From NCBI GenBank assembly GCA_034769895.1, contig CM068375.1:252133542-252197541 (forward strand): a stretch of DNA of 64,000 bases, in the 5' to 3' direction. The position numbers were made by a program, and so were the translations under genes. The stretch's first letter is position 1. Each line of letters starts with the position of its first letter. Shown here piece after piece: positions 11,631-24,047 of this stretch. The notes under the pieces were generated by a model, which saw nothing but the letters and a program-made list of their open reading frames with translations, made no database searches and was not told the DNA's origin. The stretch comes from Magicicada septendecula (lineage: Eukaryota; Arthropoda; Insecta; Hemiptera; Cicadidae).

Positions 11631-12087
11631 CAGTAGATCATCGATTATACGAACATCCATTAACCGAACCATCTATTATCCTAACTCAATAGAAAATACA
11701 ATTATGTACTGTACTGTACAGTAATCTGTTGGACACGTGTAGGCGTATTGGATATTTATTGAACATAAAAAATTGAATACTATAAGTTATTACATTTCTG
11801 TACAGTTATAACCGATGAAGAGAGAGTTGAGTCATTAAATGAACGTAATGAAAACGAAACAGATTCAGTTGAAGACGGCGACAATGCTACTAATACAAAA
11901 CCACCCATGGCAGCAAAAGCTTTTGACAGACTTAGAGACTGTTATAAAGTGGGCAGAAACAGAAGACGATAGATTGTATTCAGCTAATGAATTTTAAACG
12001 ACTTCAGTCTTTAGCAGGAGAAAACGGGGTATCGGTTTGAAACAGACAGTGATAGAACAATTCTTCAAAAAAGTGTAAATCCATGGT

Positions 12088-12122
<35 letters not shown>

Positions 12123-12375
12123 GTGTTTGTCATTAAACTCTAATTTTGTTTAAATTAACTTTTAGTTTTTATTAATTACACTCAGTTGTAATTAAATGAT
12201 TTTTAGCCTTAGTAATACATTGCAGTACAGTATACAGGTTGCTGTAATTATATAACAGTGTGTTAGAAATTATTTTGTAATAAAAACCTTTGTTTTTGTA
12301 AAGAGAAATAATGTTTTCAATTTACGATCTATTATCCGAAATATCGATTATCCGAACGGGCCCTCGTCCCGAGAG
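11631..12375 (+). mobile_element. pogo/Tigger-type DNA transposon relic
   Basis: The left end CAGTAGATCATCGATTATAC (11631) resembles pogo/Tigger termini. Near the right end are CTATTATCCGAAA and CGATTATCCGAACGGG (12330-12360), as in Tigger 3' regions. Between them a broken frame reads AAKAFDRLRDC and further KQTVIEQFFKK (about 11910-12075), like the C-terminus of DDE/CENP-B-related transposases. The final inverted terminus beyond 12375 is missing or too diverged to see. A run of 29 T lies at 12091-12119. Confidence 0.65.
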
Positions 12376-12702
12376 ATTGTAATCTCATTCAAAGCGTATG
12401 ACGTTAAGAAAGTATTCAAGATGCATCGTTGATTAAAAAATTCCTTTTTTCTATTTAACCTCTTTAACAGATGAAAATGCAGTCACCTCTTTCAACCTTC
12501 CTCAATTCCTACGGCCATTTTGTTTATCTTATTCGCGTAAACATGCCCTGTTCTGTGTTTATATTTTGGTCCTGTTGGTTAAACAGGGAGTGTTTGTTGT
12601 ATGTCAAAGTAGTAATTTGACATGAAAACAGTTTGTCCCACAGTCACATGTTCGAGCCACACATCCACTTATAGTACAGTCACTAAAGGAAAAAAAATTC
12701 AA
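12376..12702. other. Unassigned stretch
   Basis: Nothing was recognised here. It separates the pogo-type relic from the next inverted-repeat element. Confidence 0.4.
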
Positions 12703-14799
12703 ATTAAGTGGCTTCTACGAGATTTTTTGCATAAGGCTAGATAAAAGGGTGAGAAAATTTAAAAAAAAGTTTACAAAAATTCAGTCGCGGGTTTTCGAAA
12801 AAAGGGAGGGGAAAGGTACAAAAATTTATTTTTCGTGATTATCTAAAAAAATAACAAATTTACGAAAAAAGGCAAATTACAAAAATTAAAGAACATTCAA
12901 TTCTCTACAAAAAAAACTATTTATCATGTTTTTTGTCAGGCCAATACTTTGTGAGAAAAATGGAATTGAAATATTAGAAAAAAATTGATTGTCGGAGTCC
13001 GCCCCGATGAGCGAGAAGGCTAATTTTTTCTGACATTGCAACATACAAATTTTAATACAATCCGTTATAATAGTCGTAGAGACAAAAATCAAAAAGCATT
13101 TTAAAGCTAAATGTTTGTACTTTTACATAAAATGAAAAGAAAATAATTAAAGTATTAATAAATACTTAAAATACAGTAATAACTTTTTGTTTTTTATTTT
13201 TTTCAACTAATGCATAAACATATTAACAATTTATTACAAATGTATTTACATTAAAAAAAACTTCACAATATGAACTTTACATATATAGGTCTTTGAAAAA
13301 AATAATAAAAATTAGTATTGATTTATTGGCATAAAATAAGCGAGTTTTAAAATTTATAATTTTTTTTGAGTTCGCAAGTATACATCATTTTCTTAACTTA
13401 AAATTTCTACAGAAATTTTCAAAATAAATATTTTTTAACAAAATTATGAACACGTATTGGTCAAAGTGTCTTCTATAAGACTGTGGTGTAAATAATTGTT
13501 AAAATTTAGTTAAATTTAAATAAATGTAACTTTTATTAATGAATGTAAAAATATGTCCATTGCGGGTATTAATATTAATAGTTAAAAACTAAAAGAAAAA
13601 TGTTAAAATGTAACTATTGTACGTAAAACTACAATATTTGAGGTTTGTGTTCTGTATACTGAGAATTTATATCCGTGCATGGGCATAAAAAGAACAGACC
13701 CTGAAAGTTGAAGAATTTTAGGGAGAGCGAGGACAGCTGGTACATGCGCCATACAGATATTGAAATAACGCAGTTCGATATTGAATGTTCCGTGAGTTCG
13801 ATACTATTTTTTATATTGTATTGTGCTGGTAGTTCAATTTTATGTTTTAAGATTTGTGTTAGTAATTTTGATATTTTATAATTTGGTGCGGTTCTAGCGC
13901 AAATGATCTACTGTAATTTCAAAAAAGATTGTGGACAATTATGCAGTTGCAGAAAAAGTGGATTGTACTGTTCATCGGCTCGTGGAAACTGTGAATTTGT
14001 GCACAAAATTTTCAAATATTGTGTATGATGAGGGAGAAATAGAAATAGAAGACTTCTGAATCTTTTCATGAAATTGGAGAAGAAATCGATTTTTAAATAT
14101 ATTTATCGTTATAAAAATAATTGTTATAATTAAATTTTAGAAATAAATAATAAATGTATTAAAAAGTTATTTTCCACCTTGGTAATTATTGTGAAAAATT
14201 CCGATAAATTGAAGAAAAAAACGATATTTTAATAATTTTGTAAATCATAATAAGTTATAAGTAAACAATTTACAATTTGTATAAATAAGAAATGTGTTTT
14301 AAAAGTTATTATATTGTCAAAATCTTCAATGATTGGAAGAAAAACTATTTTTGAATATATTTATAAAGTGCATTTTTTAATAACATTTTTATTATAATGC
14401 GTAATAAATAAGTAAAAAATTATACATAATAATATATACATAAATGAATAATAATGAGTTTTTAAACTTATATTCCTGAAAAAATTGCATGTCTATTAAA
14501 TAAACATGTATTTTATGTGAAAATCCACCTTGTGAAAAATTTGGCCAATTTTGAATTAATGTTTCTACTAAAATTATCGCCCTGACAAAAAAATGTTAAT
14601 ATCCTTTTTTGTGCAGACGTTTATGCTCTTTCTGTTTGGTATTTTGTATTTTTTTCATAAATTTAATATTTTTTAAGATAATCACGAAAAATGAATTTTG
14701 TGTACCTCCCCTTTTTTCGAAAACCCGTGACTGAATTTTTCTAAACTTTTTTTTAAATTCTTTCTTACCTTTCTTAAAAGATCAACGTTTCACTTAATG
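12703..14799 (+). mobile_element. Second Academ-like element, internally deleted
   Basis: Inverted termini are visible. About 12703-12970 pairs with about 14560-14799, sharing AAAAAAAAGTTTA, AAAATTCAGTC, GGGTTTTCGAAAAAAGGG and TTTTTCGTGATTATCT. Within the arms, CAATTCTCTACAAAAAA and a TTTTTTGTCAGG block parallel the arm of the 8.9-kb element (AAATTCTCTACAAAAAA). The interior is mostly non-coding, but a cysteine-rich remnant at 13903-14058 has the spacing of the Academ-like C-terminal domain, and its distance to the right end (about 600-740 bp) is like that of the larger element (595 bp). I infer a deletion derivative of a second Academ-like family. Outer ends and target duplication were not fixed to the base. 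Confidence 0.6.
13903..14058 (+). pseudogene. Cys-rich C-terminal remnant of an Academ-like protein
   Basis: Translation from 13903 gives DC-x3-C-x-C-x6-C-S-x3-R-x-N-C in the segment DCGQLCSCRKSGLYCSSARG. In the larger element the corresponding spacing is DC-x3-C-x-C-x6-C-S-x2-C-x-N-C, so one cysteine is replaced or shifted. After a frameshift near 14010 an acidic tail (DEGEIEIEDF) ends at 14058, as in the larger protein. No nuclease core remains upstream. Confidence 0.6.
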
Positions 14800-14954
14800 C
14801 ACGATAAGTAATAAATGCGTCAAAAAATATCGAAAAATTAACAGAGTACGTTTTCGCTTGTATGATTATTCCTTAAATAAAGTTTAATATGAAACTTAAA
14901 ATCAATGATTTTTTTTTATCCATAATCGAAAACAAACCATGCGCTAGCAAATTT
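14800..14954. other. Unassigned AT-rich gap
   Basis: No feature was recognised. Confidence 0.4.
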
Positions 14955-15635
14955 ACTAGTATGCTCCTGAGCTGCAGAACTCGCTCACTATTTTGAACGA
15001 ATTACATTTATTATTACATAAATTTCGATATTAAATAATTTTTAAAACATGGGAGAACTTACAAAATCCCGATCACTCTATTATTTCTTTAATAATATAA
15101 CAGTTGTAAAGCACTTGTACAATAAACATTAAAAATTATAAACATTTGAATTACAGTTCCTTTTAGTATGATATCTTGATCTCTTTTACCCTCCTGTGGT
15201 CCCAAAATTTTGTGATTTCCAAAACTTAACACTACATTCAGATATTCCCTTTGATATGATACCCCACATGAATTTGTGCCGTGTTTTCAAAATCTTCACC
15301 CACTTTTTGTGTCCTGGCGTGCAGAAATTTTGATATTTTAAAAAACGATATTCGCATTGTGGTTAAAATTCTCATTAATTTGTTACCTCACATGGACTTT
15401 TGCGACTTCTCCACAGTTTACCCCTCACATTTTTGCCTCCCGTCCCCATATTTTTTTGGAGATCAGTCTCAAAAGGAATAGGGATCTGTAGGATACAAGT
15501 ATGGACACGCCTCGGTTGATCCCTCCAAAGTTATTGTGAGACATGTCCCAAATAGAGAGAGACAGACAGACAAATGCCAAACGACAGAATTAAAACTAAG
15601 AACTCGCTTCGCTCGTACAATTGAGTTTTACGTTA
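14955..15635 (+). repeat. Unclassified dispersed repeat with GACA-rich tail, copy 1
   Basis: The sequence matches 31950-32465 in the same orientation. Both contain GAGCTGCAGAACTC-like and CTCACTATTTTGAA blocks at the left, TTTGATACCCCACATG-type and TTTTTGCCTCCCG blocks in the middle, and GACAGACAGACAAATGCC-like, AGTTAAAACT-type text at the right. A short inverted piece of the left end is at 28460-28535. There is no frame and no defined terminus, so class is unknown. Confidence 0.65.
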
Positions 15636-16658
15636 TCATTTTTTGTTGCAGCGTGTTTCAGTGAAACGAAATACCCCAGCAGTATTGTTTATACTGTACA
15701 TACTGTTCACCGCCTTCAGAGACTGCGCGATGGTGCCGTGGTGGGCTCCCATGACTTGACGTTCTTGCTAAGTGGATGAGACGTACTACAACCACGCATT
15801 AGCGTTTTATTACAATAAATTGTTGTGACAAGGTTCGCTAGGTATGGTCCAAGATTCCTGGAAACGGATTTATATTGACCGAAGCGCGAAGTGAGCGGGT
15901 TGCCCTGGAAACGGGCAGAGATTACAGGAGAAGGCTTTGATGTGGCCTTCAGTGAACGGATGTTGTAACTGTCAAGTTGGATGCGACTGTTTAGCAAACC
16001 TATATATTATTTATGACTGCGTAAAATTTTTAAGAATCATGACGGGTCAAAAAAGGAACTCAGAATTTAAAGAAAATTGTAAACATTTCTACGGGGGGGG
16101 GGGGATCAACTTAAGAGAAATTATATTCGAAGAAAAAACTCTGTCTTTAACGATTTGACAGAATTAATATCTCTCAACGCTCCATGCAAATTTTGAATCG
16201 CCTACAAAAAGTTTATAAACTACGTTTACAAAAACAATACTTTATATATTGTTATCAGTTACAGTCGCCTAACTAGGAGCTACTCCTGGGGGGGGGGGGA
16301 TGAGACCAGTTTCTGGGGAGGGTTGACCAGCTCCTGCGGGGTGACGAGACTAACTTGAACGTTGGACTTCCAATTTTCCTCAGAACAAATGAGACATTTA
16401 AGGTTCTTCCCATATAATAATGTAGGCTATACAATTATTTACAAGCCTTATTACGTAACAGGTTTAGAAATAGGCCAACATTAAGTGTTTATGGAATTTC
16501 ACTGAAATCTTTAATAGCTCTGGGGGGGACTGATCCCCCTCCCCCAGTACTTACGACACTAATCAGTTACGTATATTTGTGAAAAGTAGTAGGTATAGAC
16601 CTAGGCCAGCTGATATCTATAGACACATGCATAAGCAGCAGTAGTAGTAGTAACAATT
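15636..16658. other. Unassigned stretch with poly-G tracts
   Basis: No gene was recognised. Runs of 11 G lie at about 16084-16094 and 16288-16298, followed by G/C-rich patches (16500-16550) of the kind seen in hAT ends, but no inverted partner was found. The open frames here have no recognisable protein pattern. Confidence 0.4.
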
Positions 16659-18524
16659 TTTACTTCCATATTCCTTAAGGAATGGAAGTATGGTGATGGC
16701 AAAAAAAATCGTGTTCGAGATTATTGCAGATTCTGATTCTACTACACTCAAAACATGAAAAAAAGTCGTTTTCCGAAAAGTGTCTGTGTGTCTGTCTGTC
16801 TGTGTGTCTGTCTGTCTGTCTGTCTGTGTGTCTGTCTGTCTGTAGATTTTTTTTCTATGGCAAACGATAACTGCCGCAAATTCAAACAGAATCAAATAAT
16901 TTTTTGCATACAGCCCGGTTTTGCAGAGTTCTCGCGACCTATTGTTTTTGGTGAAGATCGGTTGAGGGAAAGGGGTAGTTTACCTGCAACGGTTTTTTTT
17001 TAGCAAGGGAAATTTTGTTTGTTTGGCAAACGATAACAGCCGCAAATTCAAACAGAATCAAATAATGTTTCGCATACAGCCCTGAATTGTAGAGTTCTCA
17101 AGACCTATTGTTTTTGGTGAAGATCGGTTAAGGGAAAGGGGTAGTTTACCTGTAACGTTTTATGTTTTAACAAGGGTATTTCCTATGGCAAACGATAACA
17201 GCCGCAAATTCAAACAGAATGAAAAGATTATTTGCATACAGCCCTAAATTGTAGAGTTCTCAATACCTTTTATTTTTGGTGAAGATCGGTTAAGGGAAAG
17301 GGGTAGTTTACCTACAACGTTTTTTTAACAAGGGTATTTTCTATGGCAAACGATAACAGCCGCAAATTCAAACAGAATCAAATAATTTTCTGCATACAGC
17401 CCTGATTTGTAGAGTACTCAAGACCTATTGTTTTTGGTGAAGATCGGTTGAGGGGAAGGGGTAGTTTACCAGCAACGTTTTTTATCATGCGTATTTTCTA
17501 TGGCAAACGACAACTGCCGCAAATTCAAACAGAATCAAATAATTTTTTGCATACAGCCCTGATTTGTAGAGTACTCGCGACCTATTGTTTTTGGTGAAGA
17601 TCGGTTGAGGGGAAGGGGTAGTTTACCTGCAACGGTTTTTTTTACCAAGGGAAATTTTTTTTTTTTTTGGCAAACGATAACAGCCGCAAATTCAAACAGA
17701 ATCAAATAATGTTTCGCATACAGCCCTGAATTGTAGATTTCTCAAGACCTATTGTTTTTGGTGAAGATCGGTTGAGGGAAAGGGGTAGTTTACCTGCAAC
17801 GTTTTTTTAACAAGGGTATTTTATATGGCAAACGATAACAGCCGCAAATTCAAACAGAATCAAATAATGTTTTGCATACAGTCCTGATTTGTAGAGTACT
17901 CAAGACCTATTGTTTTTGGTGAAGATCGGTTAAGGGGAAGGGGTAGTTTACCTGCAACCTTTTACGTTTTATTTTCTATGGCAAACGATAACAGCCGCAA
18001 ATTCAAACAGAATCAAATAATGTTTTGCATACAGCCCTGATTTGTAGAGTACTCAAGACCTATTGTTTTTGGTGAAGATCGGTTAAGGGGAAGGGGTAGT
18101 TTACCTGCAACGTTTTTTTATCAAGCGTATTTTCTATGGCAAACGATAACAGCCGCAAATTCAAACAGAATCAAATAATTTTTTGCATACGTCCCTGAAT
18201 TGTAGAGGTCTCAATGACTTTCGATTTTGGTGAAGATCGGTTAAGGGGAAGGGGTAGTTTACCTGCAACCTTTTACGTTTTAACAAGAGTAAAGTACTTG
18301 AAAATTTATTTAAACTTTTTGAAACAATGGTAATTGTTAAAAATAAAATAATTTTGTTGCCAGGCAATAAAATTATAATTTTTTCATTTTAATGTAATAT
18401 AATATTTTTCATTTAATACAGCAATAAAAAGGCAGGTAAGACACAGCCTGGCTGTTTGGCTGAAAATGATTTTAAATATAAATCTTAGAATATGGAAGTC
18501 ATGTATGGTTCTCCATACCGATAT
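16659..18524 (+). mobile_element. Helentron-like copy A (complete, short tail)
   Basis: The 5' subterminal repeat lies at 16662-16673 and its complement at 18488-18499. The GTCY microsatellite is at about 16788-16842. About nine minisatellite units start at 16856 and end near 18295. The 3' hairpin is 18503-18518. The next copy follows immediately. Confidence 0.75.
16856..18295 (+). repeat. Minisatellite of about 160-bp units (copy A)
   Basis: Each unit begins TATGGCAAACGATAACAGCC and includes AATTCAAACAGAATCAAATA, GCATACAGCCCTGA, GGTGAAGATCGGTT and AAAGGGGTAGTTTACCTG. Units differ by small indels, often in T runs at the junction. The same units recur in copies B, C, D, F and H. Confidence 0.9.
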
Positions 18525-18653
18525 TTACTTCCATATTCCTTAAGGAATGGAAGTATGGTGATGGCAAAAAAAATCGTGTTCGAGATTATTGCAGATTCTG
18601 ATTCTACTACACTCAAAACATGAAAAAAAGTCGTTTTCCGAAAAGTGTCTGTG

Positions 18654-18684
<31 letters not shown>

Positions 18685-20694
18685 AGATTTTTTTTCTATG
18701 GCAAACGATAACTGCCGCAAATTCAAACAGAATCAAATAATTTTTTGGATGCAGCCCTGATTTGCAGAGTACTCGCGACCTATTGTTTTTGGTGAAGATC
18801 GGTTGAGGGAAAGGGGTAGTTTACCTGCAACGGTTTTTTTTTAGCAAGGGTAATTTTGTTTGTTTGGCAAACGATAACAGCCGCAAATTCAAACAGAATC
18901 AAATAATGTTTCGCATACAGCCCTGAATTGTAGAGTTCTCAAGATCTATTGATTTTGGTGAAGATCGGTTAAGGGAAAGGGGTAGTTTACCTGTAACGTT
19001 TTATGTTTTAACAAGGGTATTTCCTATGGCAAACGATAACAGCCGCAAATTCAAACAGAATCAAAAGATTATTTGCATACAGCCCTAAAGTGTAGAGTTC
19101 TCAAGACCTATTGTTTTTGGTGAAGTTCGGTTGAGGGAAAGGGGTAGTTTACCTGCAACGTTTTTTTAACAAGGGTATTTTCTATGGCAAACGATAACAG
19201 CCGCAAATTCAAACAGAATCAAATAATGTTTTGCATACAGCCCTGATTTGTAGAGTACTCAAGACCTATTGTTTTTGGTGAAGATCGGTTGAGGGAAAGG
19301 GGTAGTTTACCTGCAACGGTTTTTTTTTATCAAGGGAAAATTTTTTTTTTGGCAAACGATAACAGCCGCAAATTCAAACAGAATCAAATAATGTTTGCAT
19401 ACAGCCCTGAATTGTAGAGTTCTCAAGACCTATTGTTTTTGGTGAAGATCGGTTAAGGTAAAGGGGTAGTTTACCTGTAACGTTTTATGTTTTAACAAGG
19501 GTATTTCCTATGGCAAACGATAACAGCCGCAAATTCAAACAGAATCAAATAATGTTTTGCATACAGCCCTGAATTGTAGAGTTCTCAAGACCTATTGTTT
19601 TTGGTGAAGATCGGTTAAGGGAAAGGGGTAGTTTACCTACAACGTTTTTTTAACAAGGGTATTTTCTATGCCAAACGATAACAGCCGCAAATTCAAACAG
19701 AATCAAATAATTTTCTGTATACAGCCCTGATTTGTAGAGTACTTAAGACCTATTGTTTTTGGTAAAGATCGGTTGAGGGAAAGGGGTAGTTTACCTGCAA
19801 CGTTTTTTATCAAGCGTATTTTTTATGGCAAACGATAACTGCCGCAAATTCAAACAGAATCAAATAATTTTTTGCATACAGTCCTGATTTGAAGAGTACT
19901 CGCGACCTATTGTTTTTGGTGAAGATCGGTTGAGGGGAAGGGGTAGTTTACCTGCAACGGTTTTTTTTATCAAGGGAAATTTTTTTTTTTGGCAAACGAT
20001 AACAGCCGCAAATTCAAACAGAATCAAATAATGTTTCGCATACAGCCCTGAATTGTAGAGTTCTCAAGACCTATTGTTTTTGGTGAAGATCGGTTGAGGG
20101 AAAGGGGTAGTTTACCTGCAACGTTTTTTTAACAAGGGTATTTTCTATGGCAAACGATAACAGCCGCAAATTCAAACAGAATCAAATAATGTTTTGCATA
20201 CAGCCCTGATTTGTAGAGTACTCAAGACCTATTGTTTTTGGTGAAGATCGGTTAAGGGGAAGGGGTAGTTTACCTGCAACGTTTTTTTATCAAGCGTATT
20301 TTCTATGGCAAACGATAACAGCCGCAAATTCAAACAGAATCAAATAATTTTTTGCATACTTCCCTGAATTGTAGAGCTCTCAATGACTTTCAATTTTGGT
20401 GAAGATCGGTTAAGGGGAAGGGGTAGTTTACCTGCAACCTTTTACGTTTTAACAAGAGTAAAGTACTTGAAAATTTATTTAAACTTTTTGAAACAATGGT
20501 AATTGTTAAAAATAAAATAATTTTGTTGCCAGGCAATAAAATTATAATTTTTTCATTTTAATGTAATATAATATTTTTCATTTAATACAGCAATAAAAAG
20601 GCAGGTAAGACACAGCCTGGCTGTTTGGCTGAAAATGATTTTAAATATAAATCTTAGAATATGGAAGTCATGTATGGTTCTCCATACCGATATT
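18525..20694 (+). mobile_element. Helentron-like copy B (complete, short tail)
   Basis: This copy is nearly identical to copy A in leader and tail, with a shorter GTCY tract (about 18646-18684) and about eleven minisatellite units (18698-20455). It ends in the same hairpin near 20671-20686. The high similarity and direct junction suggest tandem amplification or insertion of one copy at the end of the other. Confidence 0.75.
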
Positions 20695-21812
20695 TTTCTA
20701 TAGTAAACGATAACAGCCGCAAATTCAAACAGAATCAAATGATGTTTTGAATACAGCCCTGTATTGTAGAGTTCTCAATACGTATTGGTGTTGGTGCAGA
20801 TCGGTTAAGGGAAAGGGGTAGTTTACCAGCAACATTTTATGTTTTAACAAGGGTAATTTTTTATATGACGAACGATAACTACCGTAAATTCAAACAGAAT
20901 CAACTAGGTTTTTGCATACCTTTTTGAACTAAAGAGAACTCAAGGTCAGTTGATTTTGTTGAAGATTGGTTAAGGGAAGGGGTAGTTTATCAGCAACGTT
21001 TTATGTTTTAAAAAGGGTAATTTTTTTATGACGAACAATAACTGCCGAAAATTCAATGAGAATCAAATAATTTTTTGCACCCCCTGAGTTGCAGAGAGCT
21101 CAAGGTCTATTGATTTTGGTGAAGATCGGTTAAGGGAAAGGGGTAGTTTACCTGCAACATTTTATGTTGTAACAAGAGAAATGTTTCCATGACGAACGAT
21201 AACTGCCGCACATTCAAACAGAATCAAATATTTTTTTGCATGCTTCCGTGAATTGTAGAGGACGGGAGGTCTGTTGATTTTGGAGAAGATCGGTTAAGAG
21301 AAATGGGTAGTTTACCTGAAACATTTTATGATTTAACAAGAGTAAAGTACTTAATTTTTATAAATAAAGTATCCTGATAAGAAGCTCATAGTAATCCACT
21401 GTAGAAACGTAGATGAAATATCTATAAATGAAGAAGTTAGGTGAACGGGGTGGGGGTAATTTTCTATTATTAAAAATTATAGTTGAAGGTGGAGGGGAGA
21501 ATTTTTTTTATGTGTACTACGTTATCGGCAACAAAGAAGTAGTTTTTTGTAAAAATTGCTTCCCGGGCTCTTTAGCCGTAGTCCAATGTTTTCTGCAAAA
21601 CCAGACTTTTCGGCAGTGCCATCGACTGCCATCATCGGTGAAAATCGAGTGCGAAAACGTGAGGTGGTATACGTTAGTGACCAGAGTACTGTGGTTAATG
21701 CTGAAGCAATAAATAGAAAGACGTAGTTTCTATGGAAATATTTCATTTCGAATATGATTTTAAATATAAATCTTAGAACATGGAAGTCATGTATGGTTCT
21801 CCATACCGATAT
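20695..21812 (+). mobile_element. Helentron-like copy C (5' end missing, long tail)
   Basis: The leader and microsatellite are absent; the copy begins inside a minisatellite unit directly after copy B. About four units precede the long tail type (21340-21812), which contains a G-rich patch and the block TTTCGGCAGTGCCATCGACT before the terminal hairpin. Confidence 0.7.
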
Positions 21813-23781
21813 TTTACTTCCATGATCCTTAAGGAAATGGAAGTATGGTGATGGCAAAAAAAATCGTGTTCGATATTATTGCAGATTCTGATTGTACTAC
21901 ACTCAACACATGAAAAAAGTCATTTTTCGAAAAGTGTGTCTGTGTGTCTATAGATTTTTTTTTTATGGCAAACGATAACAGCCGCAAATTCAAACAGAAT
22001 CAACTACTCTTTTGCATACAGCCCTGAAGTATAGAGTTCTCAAGCCGTATTTGTTTTGGTGAAGATCGGTTAAGGGAACGGGGTAGTTTACCAGCAACAT
22101 TTTATATTTTAACAATTGTATTTTCTATGGCAAACGATAAAAGCCGCAAATGTAAACAGAATCAAATAATGTTTTGCATACATCCCTGAATTGTAAAGTG
22201 CTCAGGACCTATTGTTTTGGTGTAGATCGGTTAAGGGAAAGGGGTAGTTTACCGGCAACGTTTTATGTTTTAAAAGGGTATTTTTTATGGCAAACGATAA
22301 AAGCCGCAAATTCAAACAGAATCAAACAATTTTTTTCATACAGTCCTGATTTGTAGAGTACTCAAGATCTATTGTGTTTGGTGAAGATCGGTTAATGGAA
22401 AGGGGTAGTTTACCTGCAACGTTTTATGTTTTAAAAGGGTATTTACTGTGGCAAATGATAAGAGTCGCAAATTCAAACAAAATCAAATACTTTTTTGCAT
22501 ACAGCTCTGATTTGTAGAGTACTCAAGATCTGTTGTTTTTAGTGAAGATCGGTTAACGGGAAGGGGTAGTTTACCGGCAACGTTTTTCTAATCAATGGTA
22601 ATTTTTTTCTATGGCAAACGATAGCCGCAAATTCAAACAGAATCAACTAGTCTTTTTCATACCTTTTTTAATTATATGGCACTCAAGGTCTGTTGATTTT
22701 GTTGAAGATCGGTTAAAGGAAAGGGGTAGTTTACCTGCAACGTTTTATATTTTAACAAGGGTATTTAGAATGGCAAACGATAAGAGCTGCAAATTCAAAC
22801 AGAATCAAATAATTTTTAGCATTCAGCCCTGAATTGTTGAGTACTCAAGACCTATTGTTTTTGGTGAAGATCGGTTAAGGGAAAGGGGTAGTTTACCAGC
22901 AACGTTTTTTTATCAAGGGTAATATTTTTCCTATGGCAAATGATAACAGCCACAAATTCAAACAGAATCAAATAATGTTTTGCATACAGCCCTGAATTGT
23001 AGAGTACTCAAGACCTATTGTTTTTGGTGAAGATCGGTTAAGGGAAAGGGGTAGTTTACCAGCAACATTTTTTTATCAAGGGTAGTATTTTTTCTATGGC
23101 AAACGATAACAGCCGCAAATTCAAACAGAATGAAATAATGTTTTGCATGCAGCCCTGAATTTTAGAGAACTGAAGGTCTGCTGATTTTGGTGAAGATCGG
23201 TTTAGAGAAAGGGGTAGTTTACCAGCAATATTTTATGTTTTAACAAGGGTAATTTTTCCTATGACAAAAGATAACTGCTGTAAATTTAAAGAAAATCAAA
23301 TATTTTTTTGCATACCTTCCTAAATTGTAGAGAGCTCAAGGCCTGTTGATTTTGGTGAAGATCGGTAAAGGGAAAGGGGTAGTTTACCTGCAACTTTTTA
23401 TGTTTTAACAAAGGTATTTTCTATGGCAAACGAAAAGAGCCACATATTCAAACAGAATCATGTTATGTTGTAACAAGAGAAATGTTTCCATGACAACGAT
23501 AACTGCCGCAAATTGAAACAGAATCAAATATTTTTTTGCATGCATCCCTGCATTGCAGAGGACTGAAGGTCTATTGATTTTGGTGAAGATCGGTTTAGAG
23601 AAACGGGTAGTTTACCAGCAACGTTTTATGTTTTAACAAGAGTAAAGTACTTAATTTTGATAAATAAAGTGTCTTGATAAGAAGCTCATAATAATCCACT
23701 GTAGAAACGTAGATGAAATATCTATAAATGAAGAGGTTAGGTGAACGGGGTGGGGGTAATTTTCTATAAATGAAAATTATA

Positions 23782-24047
23782 TTCTTGGATTTCGTTTTCC
23801 TAATATCCTAAACGAACAGACACAATTCAAATCGCACGCATTATTCGAACATATCTCACCACACACACACAGCTTCAATCTTTCGAATAACTATCCCGTC
23901 GCCAACAACAAGACGGACAACGCTACCTATGGCAGCCTCTGATGAAGTCTTCTAAAGGTGAAAGCCGGTTTAGGCTGTAAGGTAAAACTTTACGTTTTTA
24001 CTTATAAAAAACTTAGTGTTCCGAGTCGTCAATACTATAGTGATATT
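23782..24047 (+). mobile_element. 266-bp Penelope-like or retrozyme-like insertion with hammerhead motif
   Basis: The insertion interrupts the tail of Helentron copy D and is flanked by TGAAAATTATA at 23771-23781 and 24048-24058. It has no frame. A pyrimidine/CA-rich stretch (CCACACACACACA near 23858) precedes a hammerhead-type ribozyme motif at 23933-23977. Similar layouts occur in the 3' region of the Penelope-like element at 42296-44803, so a 5'-truncated Penelope-like copy is the likeliest origin. A non-autonomous retrozyme is the alternative. Confidence 0.65.
23933..23977 (+). ncRNA. Hammerhead ribozyme motif (type I, short stem III)
   Basis: Stem I pairs CAGCCT (23933-23938) with AGGCTG (23972-23977). 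The core has CTGATGA (23939-23945) and GAAA (23960-23963). Stem II forms from 23946-23959 with a U-rich hairpin (UCUU/AAGG around loop CUA, offset pairs allowed). Stem III is the self-complementary GCC/GGT (23964-23969) with no loop, then T-T as the U-H cleavage site (23970-23971). All conserved core positions are present. One extra base separates the core A9 from stem II. Folding was done by eye. Confidence 0.75.

Noticed and set aside
11631-12375. Complete pogo element with both inverted ends
   Set aside because: The right-hand ATTATCCGAAC motifs are in direct orientation to the left end, and the final inverted end is absent, so only a truncated relic is supported.
16617-18736. Similar minus-strand frames beginning MILFEFAAVIV in the Helentron array
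   Set aside because: They arise from the repeated minisatellite and leader sequence on the non-element strand; no protein family pattern and repeated interruption.
16856-20455. Regular repeats that might suggest a CRISPR array
   Set aside because: Units are about 160 bp, contiguous without unique spacers, and lie in an animal transposon.
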